A stretch of DNA of 64,000 nt, from NCBI GenBank assembly GCA_963920525.1, contig OY986436.1, positions 31,041,574 through 31,105,573 of the forward strand. Reading direction: 5' to 3'. Source of the stretch: Dichetophora obliterata. Taxonomy: Eukaryota > Arthropoda > Insecta > Diptera > Sciomyzidae. Each line of letters begins with the position of its first letter. The stretch's first letter is position 1. The notes under the pieces are model-generated. The model had not been told where the DNA came from and did no database searches. It saw only the letters and a list, made by a program, of their open reading frames with translations. Shown in pieces: positions 11,304 to 24,172 of this stretch. Made by a program: the position numbers and the translations under genes.

Positions 11304-13634
11304 TTTTTATACATAAGATTAATACATAAAAAATAATATAAAAATTAATTCAGGACTTTGTAATAAAATGAAGGTAAAAATACAAGATTTTTAAAGTGGC
11401 TAGAAATATACGAAAGAGTAGGGAAATAGGCTAACGTTAGAACGCAAGCTAAGACATTTTTTAAGTAAAACAAATAAAAAAACTGAATTAATCCGCATCC
11501 GTTGTTTACATCAAATTGATGCAAATTTTTTATTCAGATATATATATGAACAACAACAAACATGCATGTTTTGATTTAAATCTTTTGCTTTTTTAAATTT
11601 TTGCTAGAATTAAGATTTGCAGATTTTTTTATTTTAAAATTAATAAACATTCATCATGCATAAAAAAAAAATTTAAAAATTAAAAACATTTCAATGAATT
11701 CTATATTCTTTTTGTATCTGTATCAAATTGGTGCACAACGTGCTTTTCGTTTCTAAAAAGTTCCTACACGCAGAGAAAAGACATAGTTGAGACATGATTA
11801 CTGCAATAATAATTTTTTTACTAAAATTATTGTCATATTTCTGCAAACATAAATTTTTGCCTTAATAAAGTCATTATTTACTAATAATGGTACCAAAAAT
11901 AGCATAATAGTTGAAATCATAACATCATTGAAATCGTTACATACTATGATTGCCTAGACTATTTGTTGCATGTTTGTAGTTCTGCCAATCATGATAAATG
12001 TGAATATTATTATAAAGACAAACATATTAGAATTTTTAATGTTTTTCTGAACTATTCTTTGAGTGTTGGCAAACGAAGCAGAACTTAACCAAAAATCGAA
12101 AGATGTCTGAATCGAATTGTGTCTGAACAGTTTGCAGGAAAAACTTTCACTTCACTTAGACACAATAAGTTTTATCGATTTCTGGCTATGTGCCGTTTCG
12201 TTTGTCAACTGTTCAATTATTGCGGTTTGTTTTTAATCCCCTTATTCTAAAAACAGCACGCATAAAAGTGACATTTTCGACTTTAATTGTAGCAAACATA
12301 TTTCTATTTACCGTAAATATATTTCGCAATTCTGACCATATTTTGTTTATCACACATATTGCTATTTTTGTGACTTAATGTACCATGCTTATGAATGGCA
12401 AAGTTAGGCGCGTGATAGTAGCGGCTGTGGCCTACTGATATTGTGCGTGGCTCGTAAGCGAAAAAGCCGCGGTTCAAACTTCAGGTTCAGAAAATGTTAT
12501 CAAATTATTTTTTAATTGAGTTAATGGGCCCAATCGAGTTAGCCGTCGGAAGCCCGTCGAACGTCTTGTCCCGATTTCCGCTAAAAAAGCAATCGAGGTT
12601 TCCGTCGGAAATTCGAACCTATCCGTCAAAAAATGTGCAATCGCGTTTCTCGGCGAATGGCAATTATCTGTCAAATTTACTCGCGCAAATTTTGATCGTG
12701 AGATTGATAAAATCGAAGAAAAATAAACGTAAATAAAATTGAAATCAGCATATTTATATGTATATTTTAAAAATATTTATAGTTCATAAACAGGGAAAAC
12801 GAAAATAAAAGTATTTATGTACATTAATAAAAAATTATGTAATTTAAATGTTTAAACATTTTTATTGTTCAAATATTTTATTCATTGTAGTGTTATTTTA
12901 AAAATTCCCACCCGGTAATCTTTTGCAGTAGCCTCCTGACTACCTCCTTCTGCAAGGAAATGAAGAACACATGCCAGTTTTGTACCAATTGACAAGCTGT
13001 CTGTTCTTCGTGATGGTAGGTGTTATGTCATTTCACTGCACAAATATTTCAACATTTCCTTATTCACTCTAAAGTTTTTTTAAACCTGATATATAAAAAA
13101 ATCTATTAAAAAATCGTTTTGAAATTTATAAAAGCACTCAGACTCACGTTGGTCAAGAACGTTAAGATGCCGCAAAGATTTTTTTTAACTGCACCGTACT
13201 TACTGCCTGAGCCTCCTCGCGCTGCGCAAAAAATGCCTGTATTGATTCCATGTGTCTTTAAAGATACAAATTATTTTTTATTGCATTCAAAATGTTATTT
13301 ATATTATTTTTCTTACCGAACTCCTTATAGATATAACAGTCAATTAAATTGTATGCTCTTTTTTCTTATTTGTTTTGATAGTCAGCTGTTTTTTTTTTTT
13401 TTTTTTTTTTTGATAAAGAAACTGCCACGGTTGCCTATTTTTTTCATGGGATTCTTCGATTATTACAAATATAATCTGATTATTTTATCACAAATATGTT
13501 TTATTAATGCTATATAGCAAATTTGCGTACTAATATTCACTAATAAAAGCATAACTTGTACAATTATTTCTTCAAAAAGTTTCAAATGCCCTATTTTTTA
13601 GAACACTCCATTGTGAATACTTTTTCATCACTTC
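11304..13634. other. AT-rich non-coding stretch
   Basis: No gene is supported. A tRNA-like SINE scrap lies at 12420-12490, a less AT-rich patch of unknown origin at 12526-12730, and a poly-T run at about 13388-13411. Confidence 0.4.
12420..12490 (+). repeat. degenerate tRNA-derived SINE head
   Basis: The stretch 'GCGTGGCTCGTAAGC' and a B-box-like GGTTCAAACTT parallel the head of the SINE at 36583-36657 (reverse strand), which has GCGTGGCTCCTAAGC and GGTTCAATTCC. The A-box region is poorly kept. No body or tail was recognised. Confidence 0.4.
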
Positions 13635-14030
13635 AAAGTAAAACAGAAATACAACAACAAATGTGTCATTATGAAATTGAGGAAAAAATGAGAAATTGAC
13701 GCTTCAAATCTCATCGCCCCGATGGTGCAGTGCGTTAGCGCGCGCTTGCACGGGTATCACAAAGTTTTCTGATAACGATTTTAGCAGAGCCGAAATTGTA
13801 CAATAAAATCAGCTAGTGATTTTTTCCTTTTCATATTGAAAAAACTTTGTTGTTGTTGTTGTTGTTGTTTCTTTGGAAAAATTCGTTAGAACAATTAATT
13901 GTCCTAACTTTGACCTTAAGCTCGATAAACGATTTTAAGCTATCAAACAACTAGAATTTGTATTTAAAATCAAGTATGATTTAAACTATCAAACATTTAG
14001 AATTTGTATTTAAATCATATAAAGTCAACA
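13635..14030 (+). repeat. direct duplication, copy 1 (7 GTT units)
   Basis: This 396-bp segment recurs at 14209-14685 with few substitutions. It contains a tRNA-like stretch (about 13724-13770, 'GATGGTGCAGTGCGTTAGCG') and a (GTT)7 tract at 13849-13869. Origin unknown; it may be a SINE or MITE duplicated locally. Confidence 0.75.
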
Positions 14031-14208
14031 TAATAAATATAGAGGTCATTTAGAAAAAACTTTAATCAATTGGTAGAGCTCGACAAAACGGAAACAGCTG
14101 AAAACAAAATCAGCAAAAATTCTAAAAACAACTTCAGCAAACATGCTTTGTTAGTGCAGACTTCCAGCAGGCTGTTGGACTACATATAATAACATAAGCA
14201 TAGAAACT

Positions 14209-14685
<477 letters not shown>

Positions 14686-14837
14686 AACTAAACTAATTTT
14701 AAAGCAATAAGCAAATATATCAACAAAATTCATATTAATTATTCATTTAAACTTTTTACTGTCTGATTTGACCAGGGGGGAAAATGGTTGTTGTAGGGGT
14801 GGCATTGCCCCCCTTGTCTCACCCTGGCTACAGTCCT

Positions 14838-15423
14838 GTAACATAAACAAATAAAAATGTTGTATACTAGATTTTAATCAAGTTTTTTTTTAATTTTCAA
14901 AAAACAAATTTTTTTGTCGGAAGTTGCTGTATAAAATTATAAAAACCATTTGAGTCTACTAATTGTGAATCAAATCTTACATAGTTTTTTCCAAAAATAC
15001 CACTTTTTTAGCCAACGTGCGTCGGTATTCTAGTGGTAGTGCGCTTGAATGTCACCCAAAGGTCATTCATCCTTCGTTCTTACCTTTCTTTACTTGTTGC
15101 TGACAAAAATAACTTTAAAAAAAATCAATATTTTCGTCAAAAACTTCTACTTCGAGGTAGAAAATTGAAGCAGGAGCGCTAAATAACTTACAGAGCATTA
15201 TTTTCTGATAAAAATACTGAATTTTTTCTGTCCTCTTCAAGAATTATATAGTTTTCTGTTCTTATCTAAAAACTTAATGCTGACCTCAAAATAAATCGCA
15301 TTCTTTTCTAGGAAATGTTAACTGCAAAAGTATAATAAATGCAGAATTTTCTGACCTGTGAAATTCGGCGGTTGTGCTAGTAATACCAACATAAAAATAA
15401 AATAAAATAAAATAAAATAAATT
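14838..15423. other. non-coding stretch with a tRNA-like scrap
   Basis: No gene. Bases 15017-15075 resemble the head of the tRNA-Asp-type SINE at 52838-52911 ('TATTCTAGTGGTAGTGCGCT'), but the B box is lost. A short (AAAAT)n run lies at about 15390-15420. Confidence 0.35.
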
Positions 15424-16215
15424 TTATTGTGAGCTTTAGATCATGTAAGATTTTTTAGAAGGCAACAACAACAAATACTCTGTATAGAGTCAATCACTTA
15501 GCTGACTAGACAGTCTGTTTCGGAAATCGCTACATTTCCTCTTCAGTAGTCATTGAGTGATTAAGCTCTGGTCAACTCACTGTTAAAATCGTATGTGATT
15601 TCAAACACGTTTGAACAAATTCTTCTGAATTTTACGTTCAAATCGGCTACTTAATCATATGATATTTAAAGCAGTAAGCTATTTATAGATCACAGACATC
15701 AACTCTAACAAGGTTGTCATCTGTTCTAGTTGCTTCTTATTTATTTCAATATTCATTGATGTTCGACAATTTGTTGAAATGAACCATAGAATTGAAACGA
15801 GTTTCACTAGAAGCTATTGTTTGTAACTGAAAGGTGGCTATTTGTACAACCAAATGTTCAATTACTCATGGCTTTGACCGAAATCGATCAATTATTAGAT
15901 TATTTAATTAACTTGGTAGAGTTGATGGCTGTGATCTATGAGTAGCTTACTGCTTTAAATGTCATATGATTAAGTAGCCGATTTGAACGTAAAATTCAGA
16001 AAAATTTGTTCAAGCATGAGTGAAATCATATACGAAAACAGAGGGGGCAGGCATGACTTCAACAGTGAGTTGAGCACAGAGTAATCACTCGAAGACTACT
16101 GAAGAGGAAATGTAGCGATTTCTGAAACAGACTGTCTAGTCAGCTAAATGATTGACTACATACGGAGTTTTTGTTGTTGTTGCCTTCTTAAAAATCTTAA
16201 TTGATCTAAAGCAGT
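15424..16215. mobile_element. foldback element copy 1 with roughly 295-bp arms
   Basis: Bases 15424-15720 match the reverse complement of about 15920-16215, with a loop near 200 bp. Shared blocks include 'AGAAGGCAACAACAAC', 'GCTGACTAGACAGTCTGTTT', 'CGCTACATTTCCTCTTCAGT' and 'TTCAAATCGGCTACTTAATC'. No open frame is inside. A second, partly deleted copy lies in the P450 intron at 22262-22925. Superfamily unknown. Confidence 0.8.
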
Positions 16216-16386
16216 CATGAGCAGGAAAATAAATTTAGTGAGCCATTGTTTTTTTTTAAAACAAACACAAAACTATTCTCAGTGTTGCTTTTGCTCATCG
16301 TTGCAAAAAAAATTTGTTGATGTATATGTAGATCACAAATAATTAACTAAATAAAATAAAATACTTTTGACATTTCATATTTTGTG

Positions 16387-16705
16387 CTGTGACAATTGTG
16401 CAAAGCAAAAATTTGGAATTTAGAAAATTGTCTAAAATTTAATCCAATATCTTGTCGATTAAAGTGGTTAGTTTTATATAAACTGAATTGTTGGATGAAT
16501 ATTTGATTGAATATTTGTTGAAAATTCCGTGCAGGTGGCACTATACACAACCTCGAACGTAAATATATCGGAACTCAAAACAACAGTGCCGCAAAAAAAA
16601 TTTGCATTTTGTTCTTTCTTTTCTCAGTTCAAAAGAGGTCAACATTCTGCAAACTTAGGTTAGAATCTAAAAAGTTCTGCATTTTGTGAGGGAAGAATTT
16701 CAGAA
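16387..16705. repeat. dispersed repeat, copy A
   Basis: Shares 'CTGTGACAATTGTG', 'GGCACTATACA', 'TCGGAA' and 'GTCAACATTCTG' in order with 39706-39925. Non-coding; type unknown. Confidence 0.6.
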
Positions 16706-17962
16706 TGGAATGCACTACTAATACTACTGAGATTAAAGTTTATACAGCTTTCAACCATTCTAAGAACATCATAAATAAGTTTGATAATATTTAATTTTCC
16801 TTACTTTCTTCTAAACTTAAAGTATTACCACCACTTACCAATCATCTGGTCAGCCGCCTTAACCTTACCACGTTATGGTAACCAAAGGTTTTCAGACAAA
16901 ATAGCTGATAACTTATTTTATAGCTGATAACCTATTTGTAATAATAGCGAAAAATTAGAAGTTTAAACTAACAAGAAATTTGTGCGTTCTTCATAACTTA
17001 CTTGACCTAGCGCCGAAAATTTAATCTTGTAAAATCATCAAAGGTTACAAATAATTATAGAAACCAACTTTCTATCTCTTTGAAAAATGAAAACAATAAA
17101 TCCTTCAACAATAAAACCGACACAAAAATAGCGTTAAAAGCAGCAAAAAATTTTTTACAACATTCAAAAGGATATTCAAAACAGTTACTCAAGTGAAAAT
17201 ATCCGGTAAGTAAATGAAGCATAATACGTTTACACGCCAATAAACGAGCGAGTTATGAAAAGTTGAGCAATAAAACTTTTAAATTTTTAATTGTTTTTTA
17301 GTAAATTACAACAAGTTGACAGCCAGTTGAGGGCTGATGATAGACACAAAGACAAACGGAGAGACAGACAGGCAGACAGACAGACAAACAGTGAGATAGA
17401 CAGAAGCAAAAGCATGCAGCTAGACGAGAGACGGATGCGCTGACAACACTGACTGAGAGTTGCTGTCACAACATCGTAATTTATAACAAGGATTTCACAA
17501 AAAAAAAAAACGGTAGATGTCACACAATGATAAGGCTGAGCAGGAAATGTGCAGAGCAGAGTCGCTGATTGAAGCGTCTAATATGACGACAACATCCATG
17601 CGGTTAAGGTTGACACTGACAGTTGTGACAAATTGAATTTAATTAACTTAGAGTTCAATTTGTTAGCAGCTTTTAACGCAAATTATGTGCTTACCTGGCT
17701 GTTATTTTGAAGGCAAGTGAAAAACTTTGCATGCCTAAGGATGTGACAAGACAAGGATGTGGATGCATAAAAGCTAGAAAACTGAAAGGAATCCCATGGG
17801 AATAATTATGTACTAAAGGTGTTATTAATCTTTTGATATAAAATACATATTTAAGATATAAAAATATGTTACAATTTCTTATTATTTTTTTAATTAAGTA
17901 AAATGATTAAAATATTATTATAAGTACAAACGTTTCCATACAAAAATTTCTTCCAACACACT
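16706..17962. other. 3' flank of the P450 gene
   Basis: No second gene was found. A GACA-type purine-rich simple repeat lies at 17340-17402. In the P450 transcription direction an ATTAAA hexamer (reverse strand, 17889-17894) is a candidate variant poly(A) signal about 70 bp past the stop codon; no canonical AATAAA was seen close by. Confidence 0.35.
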
Positions 17963-18378
17963 TCAAAGTTTTTCTACTTTTACATAGACTCCGTTTCCTG
18001 GTATCATAACAAAACTCTGCTTCGATAACTCCAGCTCGTTGGGCAACTCTTCCGTCAAACTAAACCTAAAGTGCTTCAGCAGCGTAATGAGTCCCACGCG
18101 TACCTGCATGCGTCCAAATCGCAGGCCAATGCAATTTCTAGGTCCATCACCGAAACCTAAAAATGCTTGTGGATGCCTCTCTTGAACTGCTTCAGGACTA
18201 AAACGATCTGGATTGAATTCATGCGGATTTTCATAAATATCTGGATCATAGTGAAACTCCTTTACTGGAATATACACTTTGGTATCCTTTTCGAGTGTGA
18301 TATTGGTACCAGGTACATTATATTTTTGATTGGCAATGCGGGTTAGACCGGTGAGGGCAGGATATTTACGCAATGTTT
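17963..18378 (-). CDS. Cyp6a-like: cytochrome P450, CYP6 family, exon 2 (C-terminal part)
   Basis: Exon 2 begins directly after a pyrimidine-rich CAG acceptor (18379-18381, reverse strand) and supplies the last 2 bases of Glu361 plus residues 362-498 and the stop. It carries the end of the K-helix ExxR (E361-T-L-R364), the PxxFxPxRF region 'PHEFNPDRF' (412-420) and the heme-thiolate loop 'FGDGPRNCIG' (436-445), with C443 as the predicted axial heme ligand. Together with exon 1 it makes a microsomal monooxygenase that would accept electrons from NADPH-P450 reductase. In insects CYP6 enzymes mostly oxidise plant toxins, insecticides and other xenobiotics; the substrate here is unknown. No frameshift or internal stop is present. 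Confidence 0.93.
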
Positions 18379-20188
18379 CTGAAAAAAAAAAGTACGGTCA
18401 TTATTTAAGAATCAAGTCATAATTAGAATCTGAGCTGTGCTTTAAAACTTGTAATGAATGATTCGTTATTCAAGACGACCTTTTCAATACAAAGAAATTT
18501 TGTGAAGTGAAACTTCTTAGGAGACGATTTGACATTGAGAGTAAAATTTTTCAAATCGTCACACGAGTCTCTGTAACGAAAATGTTTTGAGTCTCGTTCA
18601 ATACGTTTCTGCAACATTTATGTTTTGTGCTTTTTTTTTGTGACACCCAGAAGGGTGGCAGATAGAATGTAGATGCATTTAGAATTTTAGAAGTTTCACC
18701 TATGTACTGTATGCACGTTCTACTGTGATTTTTATTTTAGTTTATATAGCTTTGTCTCAGGAAATTAAAAAAAAATAAGCTTAATTAAAACTCAGGAAAT
18801 TAAGCCCCAGGAAATAAGACCTAATTATTTCTTTATAAATCAATAAAAAGAAAAAATTCGAATATGTTTATTTTCTCTCTTTTAGCTCTTTTTGTGTAAT
18901 TAAGGTTTTATTTCAGTATAACATAAGGCCACAAAAACGTCAAGGCCAACACACATCCATTTTATAATAAACTCTTGATTTTTCGGGGTCTTATTTAATT
19001 TGTATATGATTTTAGTAATATATATAACTATACTTAACTTCGTTTTGGGAAGTTTTTTCATAGTATTTGGGCTTTTTTCCCTATGGTTTAATTTTATTAT
19101 AAAAAGAAGCACCTAGTTTTGGGTCTCATTTAATTTTTTGCTTGGGCCTTTGTTTGTATTTATTTGGGATTGTTTTTCACAGAACCGTAAAAGATAATAA
19201 ATTCACAAAAATTTGCTATTTTTAAATCATGCATGATAAAAAACATTAATTTTTTATTTTATATTAATATAAAAGTTGTACAAACTGATGAGTTTTTAAA
19301 ATTTTCGTGTCAAGGCCTCCAATAAACAGTATCTCAATTATTCAAAAGCGGTTGTGAAAATCAATACTCGAAACAAATCCACTGCCAAAATTTGAGCTCA
19401 ATCAGGCCTGTAGTTTCGAAGTCTTTTTATCTTTCCTTAAAAGTAGGCGTAGCTCTAGTGGGACCACGCTCATTTTAGTATTGTTACCGATAGTTATTAC
19501 ACGAACTTTATTACCAAATTTTAGTTTAATACGACAAAAACCGTCTGAAATATAGCATTTTTATTAATTTTTGGGTGGTAAAAGGAGGTGTGGCAACATT
19601 TTCTTTTTCCTAAACCTTTGCGTTGCAATTAAAAACAAATCCTTAGAAGGAAGTATCCAATTTGGTCCAGTCGTTTTCAAGTTTTAAGCATCCGAACAAA
19701 TCACGTTCCATTTTATATATGTATATAGAATATAGATAAGCGGTTCATATGCTATCAACAAACATAAAAAAAAGGTGGTTTTCATATTTTTTTTTTTATG
19801 TGACTGCGTTTTTCTAAAACACTATTTTTTTGTATTTTTCGAACTTTAGGTGGACTTTTAATATAAGCCCCGGGCAGTTACAGGCTCTGCTTTAAAAACA
19901 AATAGGCTTAACATTTCTGAGCACAATGATTTATGTAAGGAAACCCATGAGTTTTTCATGTCCCTCTTGCACTTGCTTGATAAGGCATTTTTCCTTGAAA
20001 ATTTTTATTGGGCAATAAGGCAATATAATCTAATAACATATTATGATTATCCACAGCTGGTACAAAAAAAATTTATTTAACCTATGGTTAACTATGGTTG
20101 TCGTAAAAGTAGTCAACGAATTGACTAATACAAAAGACATAAATGTGTCTAATTTTTAAAAGAACTCAAAGCACCGACAAAACACAAC

Positions 20189-21871
20189 GACGTCATTACA
20201 ATGTCTTAAAATATTGTAGATATTTTGAATACAAACATTTTGGTATACAGTCTTACTATCTACGACATCTGGTCCATGACAAATATATTTTTATACAAAA
20301 AGTCAGAGGGTTATCAAAAATTTAATTTTTTTACTTTTTGATTTTTAATAAAAAAACTTATTAGAGATAAGATATTAAAATGTTCTACATCAATTTTGAT
20401 CAATGCATTACGCATTTTTTGATTTCAAACATTTAATTCTTAGACTTTCTCTCAACCTATTCCAACCCATCTGTCCCACTACACCCTACTTATCGGAAAT
20501 TTTTGCAGGTCTTAATGTGTCTAGCACTGACCTTTGGGTCTAAAATTGACCAAGATAAAAATAATATCAATCAAAAATAATTATCACAAACGGGGTCTTT
20601 TTTATATCTTTTATTGAACTTGGAAGTTTTGGTTGGAAGGCAACATAATTTCCCTCAGTAGTAAACTTATTCCGGTATTAAATTATGTCCTTGGGTCGAG
20701 CGGCTGTCCTGAGAATATTAGTAACCTACATTTTTTTAAAGTCTTCGCACCGATAAGTATAGGAATCAAGCCTAACCCAGCTTACGTAAGTGATGCACTT
20801 CATATTCACAGGGTCATAATTCATTATTCTTTTGCGATGAGCAACGACGATCGATAACAGTTGGCATATCTCCAAATTTTAGATGCACGCAGTTCAATAT
20901 CTGAAGCTGCAGTTGTCGTCCAAGGTTCCAATTCTAAACTATTCGTAAACGGACTACGTCGACGTAATTCGCTAACAAAAAGTTTCTTCTGACTAACATG
21001 CACCACCAATTTTATGCGATCTTTAGATTACAAAACATAACATTATTTGACTGACGAACAATAAAATCAGTGCTCCTCAGTTTGAAGGAAAGATCATTAA
21101 TGCTGCAGGAGAAGAAAAAAGTTCTATATCGAGTTTCAAAGCTTACCGTGTCATTCGCCGGTCGTAGAAATATGCGTCAAAAGTAACAGGGGCCTCAAAC
21201 ACGTTTTAAGTTAGTCCAAAGGTGATTGATGCCATTATTCAATACAAAAAAGAAGTTTGCTGCTAACAGAAATGATACTGATTTCACACCAATACTTTGA
21301 ATTCCAAGTTGAATAAAAGATATAAAAATGACCCCATGGGCTAGATAAATCCGGATGCCTTCTGACAGAGGTATACATAAACCAATTGTGGTATTAAGTA
21401 GTCTGCGAGCAACGGAACTTTTGTGTTTAAGTTAAGTTTTTAAAGATTTGCGTTGTGTTCGCTAGCTTCAAAAGGAATTTAATAGATACTTTGGCTACAT
21501 CTTTTAGCGACAGGAACGTCGTTGAGTCTAGGTATTTGATTTTCGATCTAAGTACATTAAGACCTGCAAAAATTTTCGAAAAGTAGGGTATAGTGCTGGA
21601 GTTGGTCCGGTATGGGTTAAGAGAAAGTCTAAGAGTTACGTGTTTTGTATCAAAAGATGCGTAATATATTGATGAAAATTGGTGTAGAACTTTTTTAATA
21701 TCGTGTCTCGAATAGTATTTTTATTTAAAATAAAAAAACTAAAATGTAATTTTTTATAACCTTCCGACTTTTTCAATAAAAATATATATCTGAGGAACCA
21801 CATATCTTAGATAGTAAGACAGTATATCAAAATGTTCGTAATCAATATCTTAATACATTGTAATGACGTCA
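20189..21871. mobile_element. inverted-repeat element with roughly 340-bp arms, unknown family
   Basis: Bases 20189 to about 20530 match the reverse complement of about 21530-21871. Shared blocks are 'GACGTCATTACAATGT', 'CAGTCTTACTATCT' (one base different in the partner), 'GACTTTCTCT' and 'TTTTTGCAGGTCTTAATGT'. The 1-kb core is less AT-rich than its surroundings and looks once-coding, but no frame is recognisable. The outer ends contain GACGTCATTACAATG. The target duplication was not resolved. It lies wholly within the P450 intron. Confidence 0.75.
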
Positions 21872-22218
21872 CTTCAATAGAACGGATGCTATGCCACAAA
21901 ATTAGAAAAAAAATCGAGTTTTTGAGTGAACCCATTTGTTAGTATGGGTTTAAAAATATATCAAAAATTTTTATTCATCTATTCGCAAATTTTTATCACT
22001 AATCAAACTGAATCGATTCCTATCGTTACGACCTAACCTACACTGCATAGTCTTAGCACATGGTAAAAGCATTATAGAAAATTATAGACCAATTGAAGAA
22101 TTGTCATGTCAGAGTTAAGGCATGTCAGAACTGATATAAGAAAATATTCCCCGGGAATCTTAGAATTCTAATAATTACATAAATATCTATGAATATTTTC
22201 AACAAAAATTGGATAAGT

Positions 22219-22387
22219 TAATTAGTTTTTATGATCTATTGAATAATTACATGAATTAAAATTGTGAGCTTTAGATCAAGTAAGTTTTCAAGAAGGCAAC
22301 AACAACAACAACAAGAGAAAACTTACTTGATCTAAAGCTCACAATCTTAATTAATGTAATTATTCAATAGATCATAAAAACTAATTA
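22219..22387. repeat. near-perfect 71-bp hairpin in the P450 intron
   Basis: Bases 22219-22289 pair with 22317-22387 with only two mismatches; the 27-base loop contains an AAC-rich run. The inner half of each arm is the end of the foldback element (GTGAGCTTTAGATCAAG); the outer half is sequence not present at the ends of copy 1, so flanking DNA was duplicated in inverted orientation. Any unspliced P450 pre-mRNA would contain it. Confidence 0.85.
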
Positions 22388-22925
22388 TCTTAACTATGGC
22401 AGAGCACGGCCAAATAAGTTTAATTAATGTCAATTTAATTAAATAATCTAATAATTGATCGATTTCTCGGTCAAAGTCATGTGTAATTGAACATTTGGTT
22501 GTGAAAATAGCCACCTTTCAGTTAGAACACTAGCTTCTGGCGAAGCAAAAACTCGTTTCATTTCTATGGTGCATTTCGACAAACTATCGAAGACCAATGA
22601 ATATTGAAATAAAATTAAGAAGCAACTAGAACAGATGGCAACCTTGGTAGAGTTGATGGCTGTGATCTAAAATGGCCTAGTGCTTTGAAGTGTCATATGA
22701 TTAGCAGCCATACAATTCATAAGAATGAATTCGAGGATCTGCACATTCATATGCTAATTTAAACAGTGAGTTGATCACAGCTTAGTCACTCAAAGACTAC
22801 TGAAGAGGAAAATGTAGCGATTTCCGAAACAGACTGTCTAGTCAGCTAAGCGATTGACTCTGTACAGAGTTGTTGTTGTTGTTGTTGCCTTCTTGAAAAC
22901 TTACTTGTTCTAAAGCTCACAATCT
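22262..22925. mobile_element. foldback element copy 2, left arm deleted
   Basis: This is the second copy of the element at 15424-16215, with the core in opposite orientation. The core (about 22430-22650) and right arm (about 22650-22925, ending 'CTAAAGCTCACAATC') are kept. Most of the left arm is replaced by the short hairpin described at 22219-22387. Confidence 0.7.
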
Positions 22926-23782
22926 TAATTCAAAAATTAGTTAAGTTTTTAAATATTATTTCTTTTTCAAAACTTTGTGTTATACTAACATTTTTTTTTT
23001 ATCGAAACTTTTTATTTTTAATTTAAATTTTTGTTTAAATTTATATTTTGTTCCTTTTTTTAGTTTATTATATTTTTTATTGAATTAAAAAAAAATTAGA
23101 TGCGCGACAAATGTTCTATGTTTATATACTCAGTTATTATATACTCAGTTTTGAGACTATATTTTTCAGTGTAGCAATAGTATAATAGACTTTTAGATCC
23201 GAACTTGATTTTGAATTCGTGTTGATTATCTATGAATCAGATTTAATTTAAGTTTTAATCAGTTTTTCTCATAGAAAAAACTTTGTATATTTTTTAAACA
23301 TTTCACAAAGCCTATATTCAAAATAACAGTTTCTTAGCATCCTGTTGGAATATTTTAATCAAATTTTGCACAAAATAAGCTGTATAAATTTTTGAGATTT
23401 CTCAATTTGCTCAGAAGGCTTATTTTTACAACGAGAAATGCCAGATCGAGCCACTGTGCAACGGCTATCTTGTGTTCTTAAATATATGTGCATTTCCAAA
23501 CTGGCGTTAAGGACGATTTGTATGAAGAAATATTCAAAATATTAAATTTTAAATTAAGCTATCGAAATTTTAAAAAAGTTTTTTTATTTATATACATTTT
23601 ATATATTTACTCAGTAATTAAGGTACGTACGTAGCTTATAAGTTTCAATAAATCGATTCTTATTTTTTTTAGTTTTGAGTTCTACAAGTCTGTAAAAATC
23701 CCCTCCTTACATATTATATAGAAATTCGACGTAAAACAGTCTACAACGCAGCGCGCAATCACGAGCCCTTGAGTAACTAGCA

Positions 23783-24172
23783 GGTGTCTCGAAAACTTTT
23801 AAGGGTTTTTTTTCGAATCGACTTTTTTCAAATGGGCGACAGTTTATCTCCAGATTGGCTGAACCGATTTTAATAAAAGTACATTCATTCTCTTTATTTA
23901 CATATTTTGTGTAGTGATATACCACAATATCTTAAAAAATTTAAAATTATTATTATATAGCAAGGGTATAAGAGTGAAAACGTGGTCCATTTTTGTACTT
24001 TTTTTTTAAACCTCTCCCATTTTTTTGGGATCGATGTTTTTTAAATGTTGTAGATAACGGCGTGAATGAACTTCTTTTTGCAGAAACCTTTTGGTTTTTT
24101 TTTTTTTTGTTTCAGACTTGCCGATCCTGAGATTAGCTGTCGGCCATGCAGCATCAACGTTTTCGAGACACC
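23783..24172. repeat. decayed inverted-repeat remnant
   Basis: GGTGTCTCGAAAAC at 23783-23796 is repeated inverted at 24159-24172. Weaker inner similarity (CGACAG, ATCTC, GGCTGAA/GGCAAG) suggests longer decayed arms. Non-coding. Confidence 0.45.

Noticed and set aside
14774..14837. hAT terminus (reverse strand CAGGACTGTAGCCAGGGT)
   Set aside because: Looks like a hAT end but no partner terminus, transposase or duplication could be matched.
20824..21009. Minus-strand frame of 61 codons in the inverted-repeat core
   Set aside because: Tryptophan- and arginine-containing and somewhat protein-like, but no family recognised and no extension; not called as a gene.
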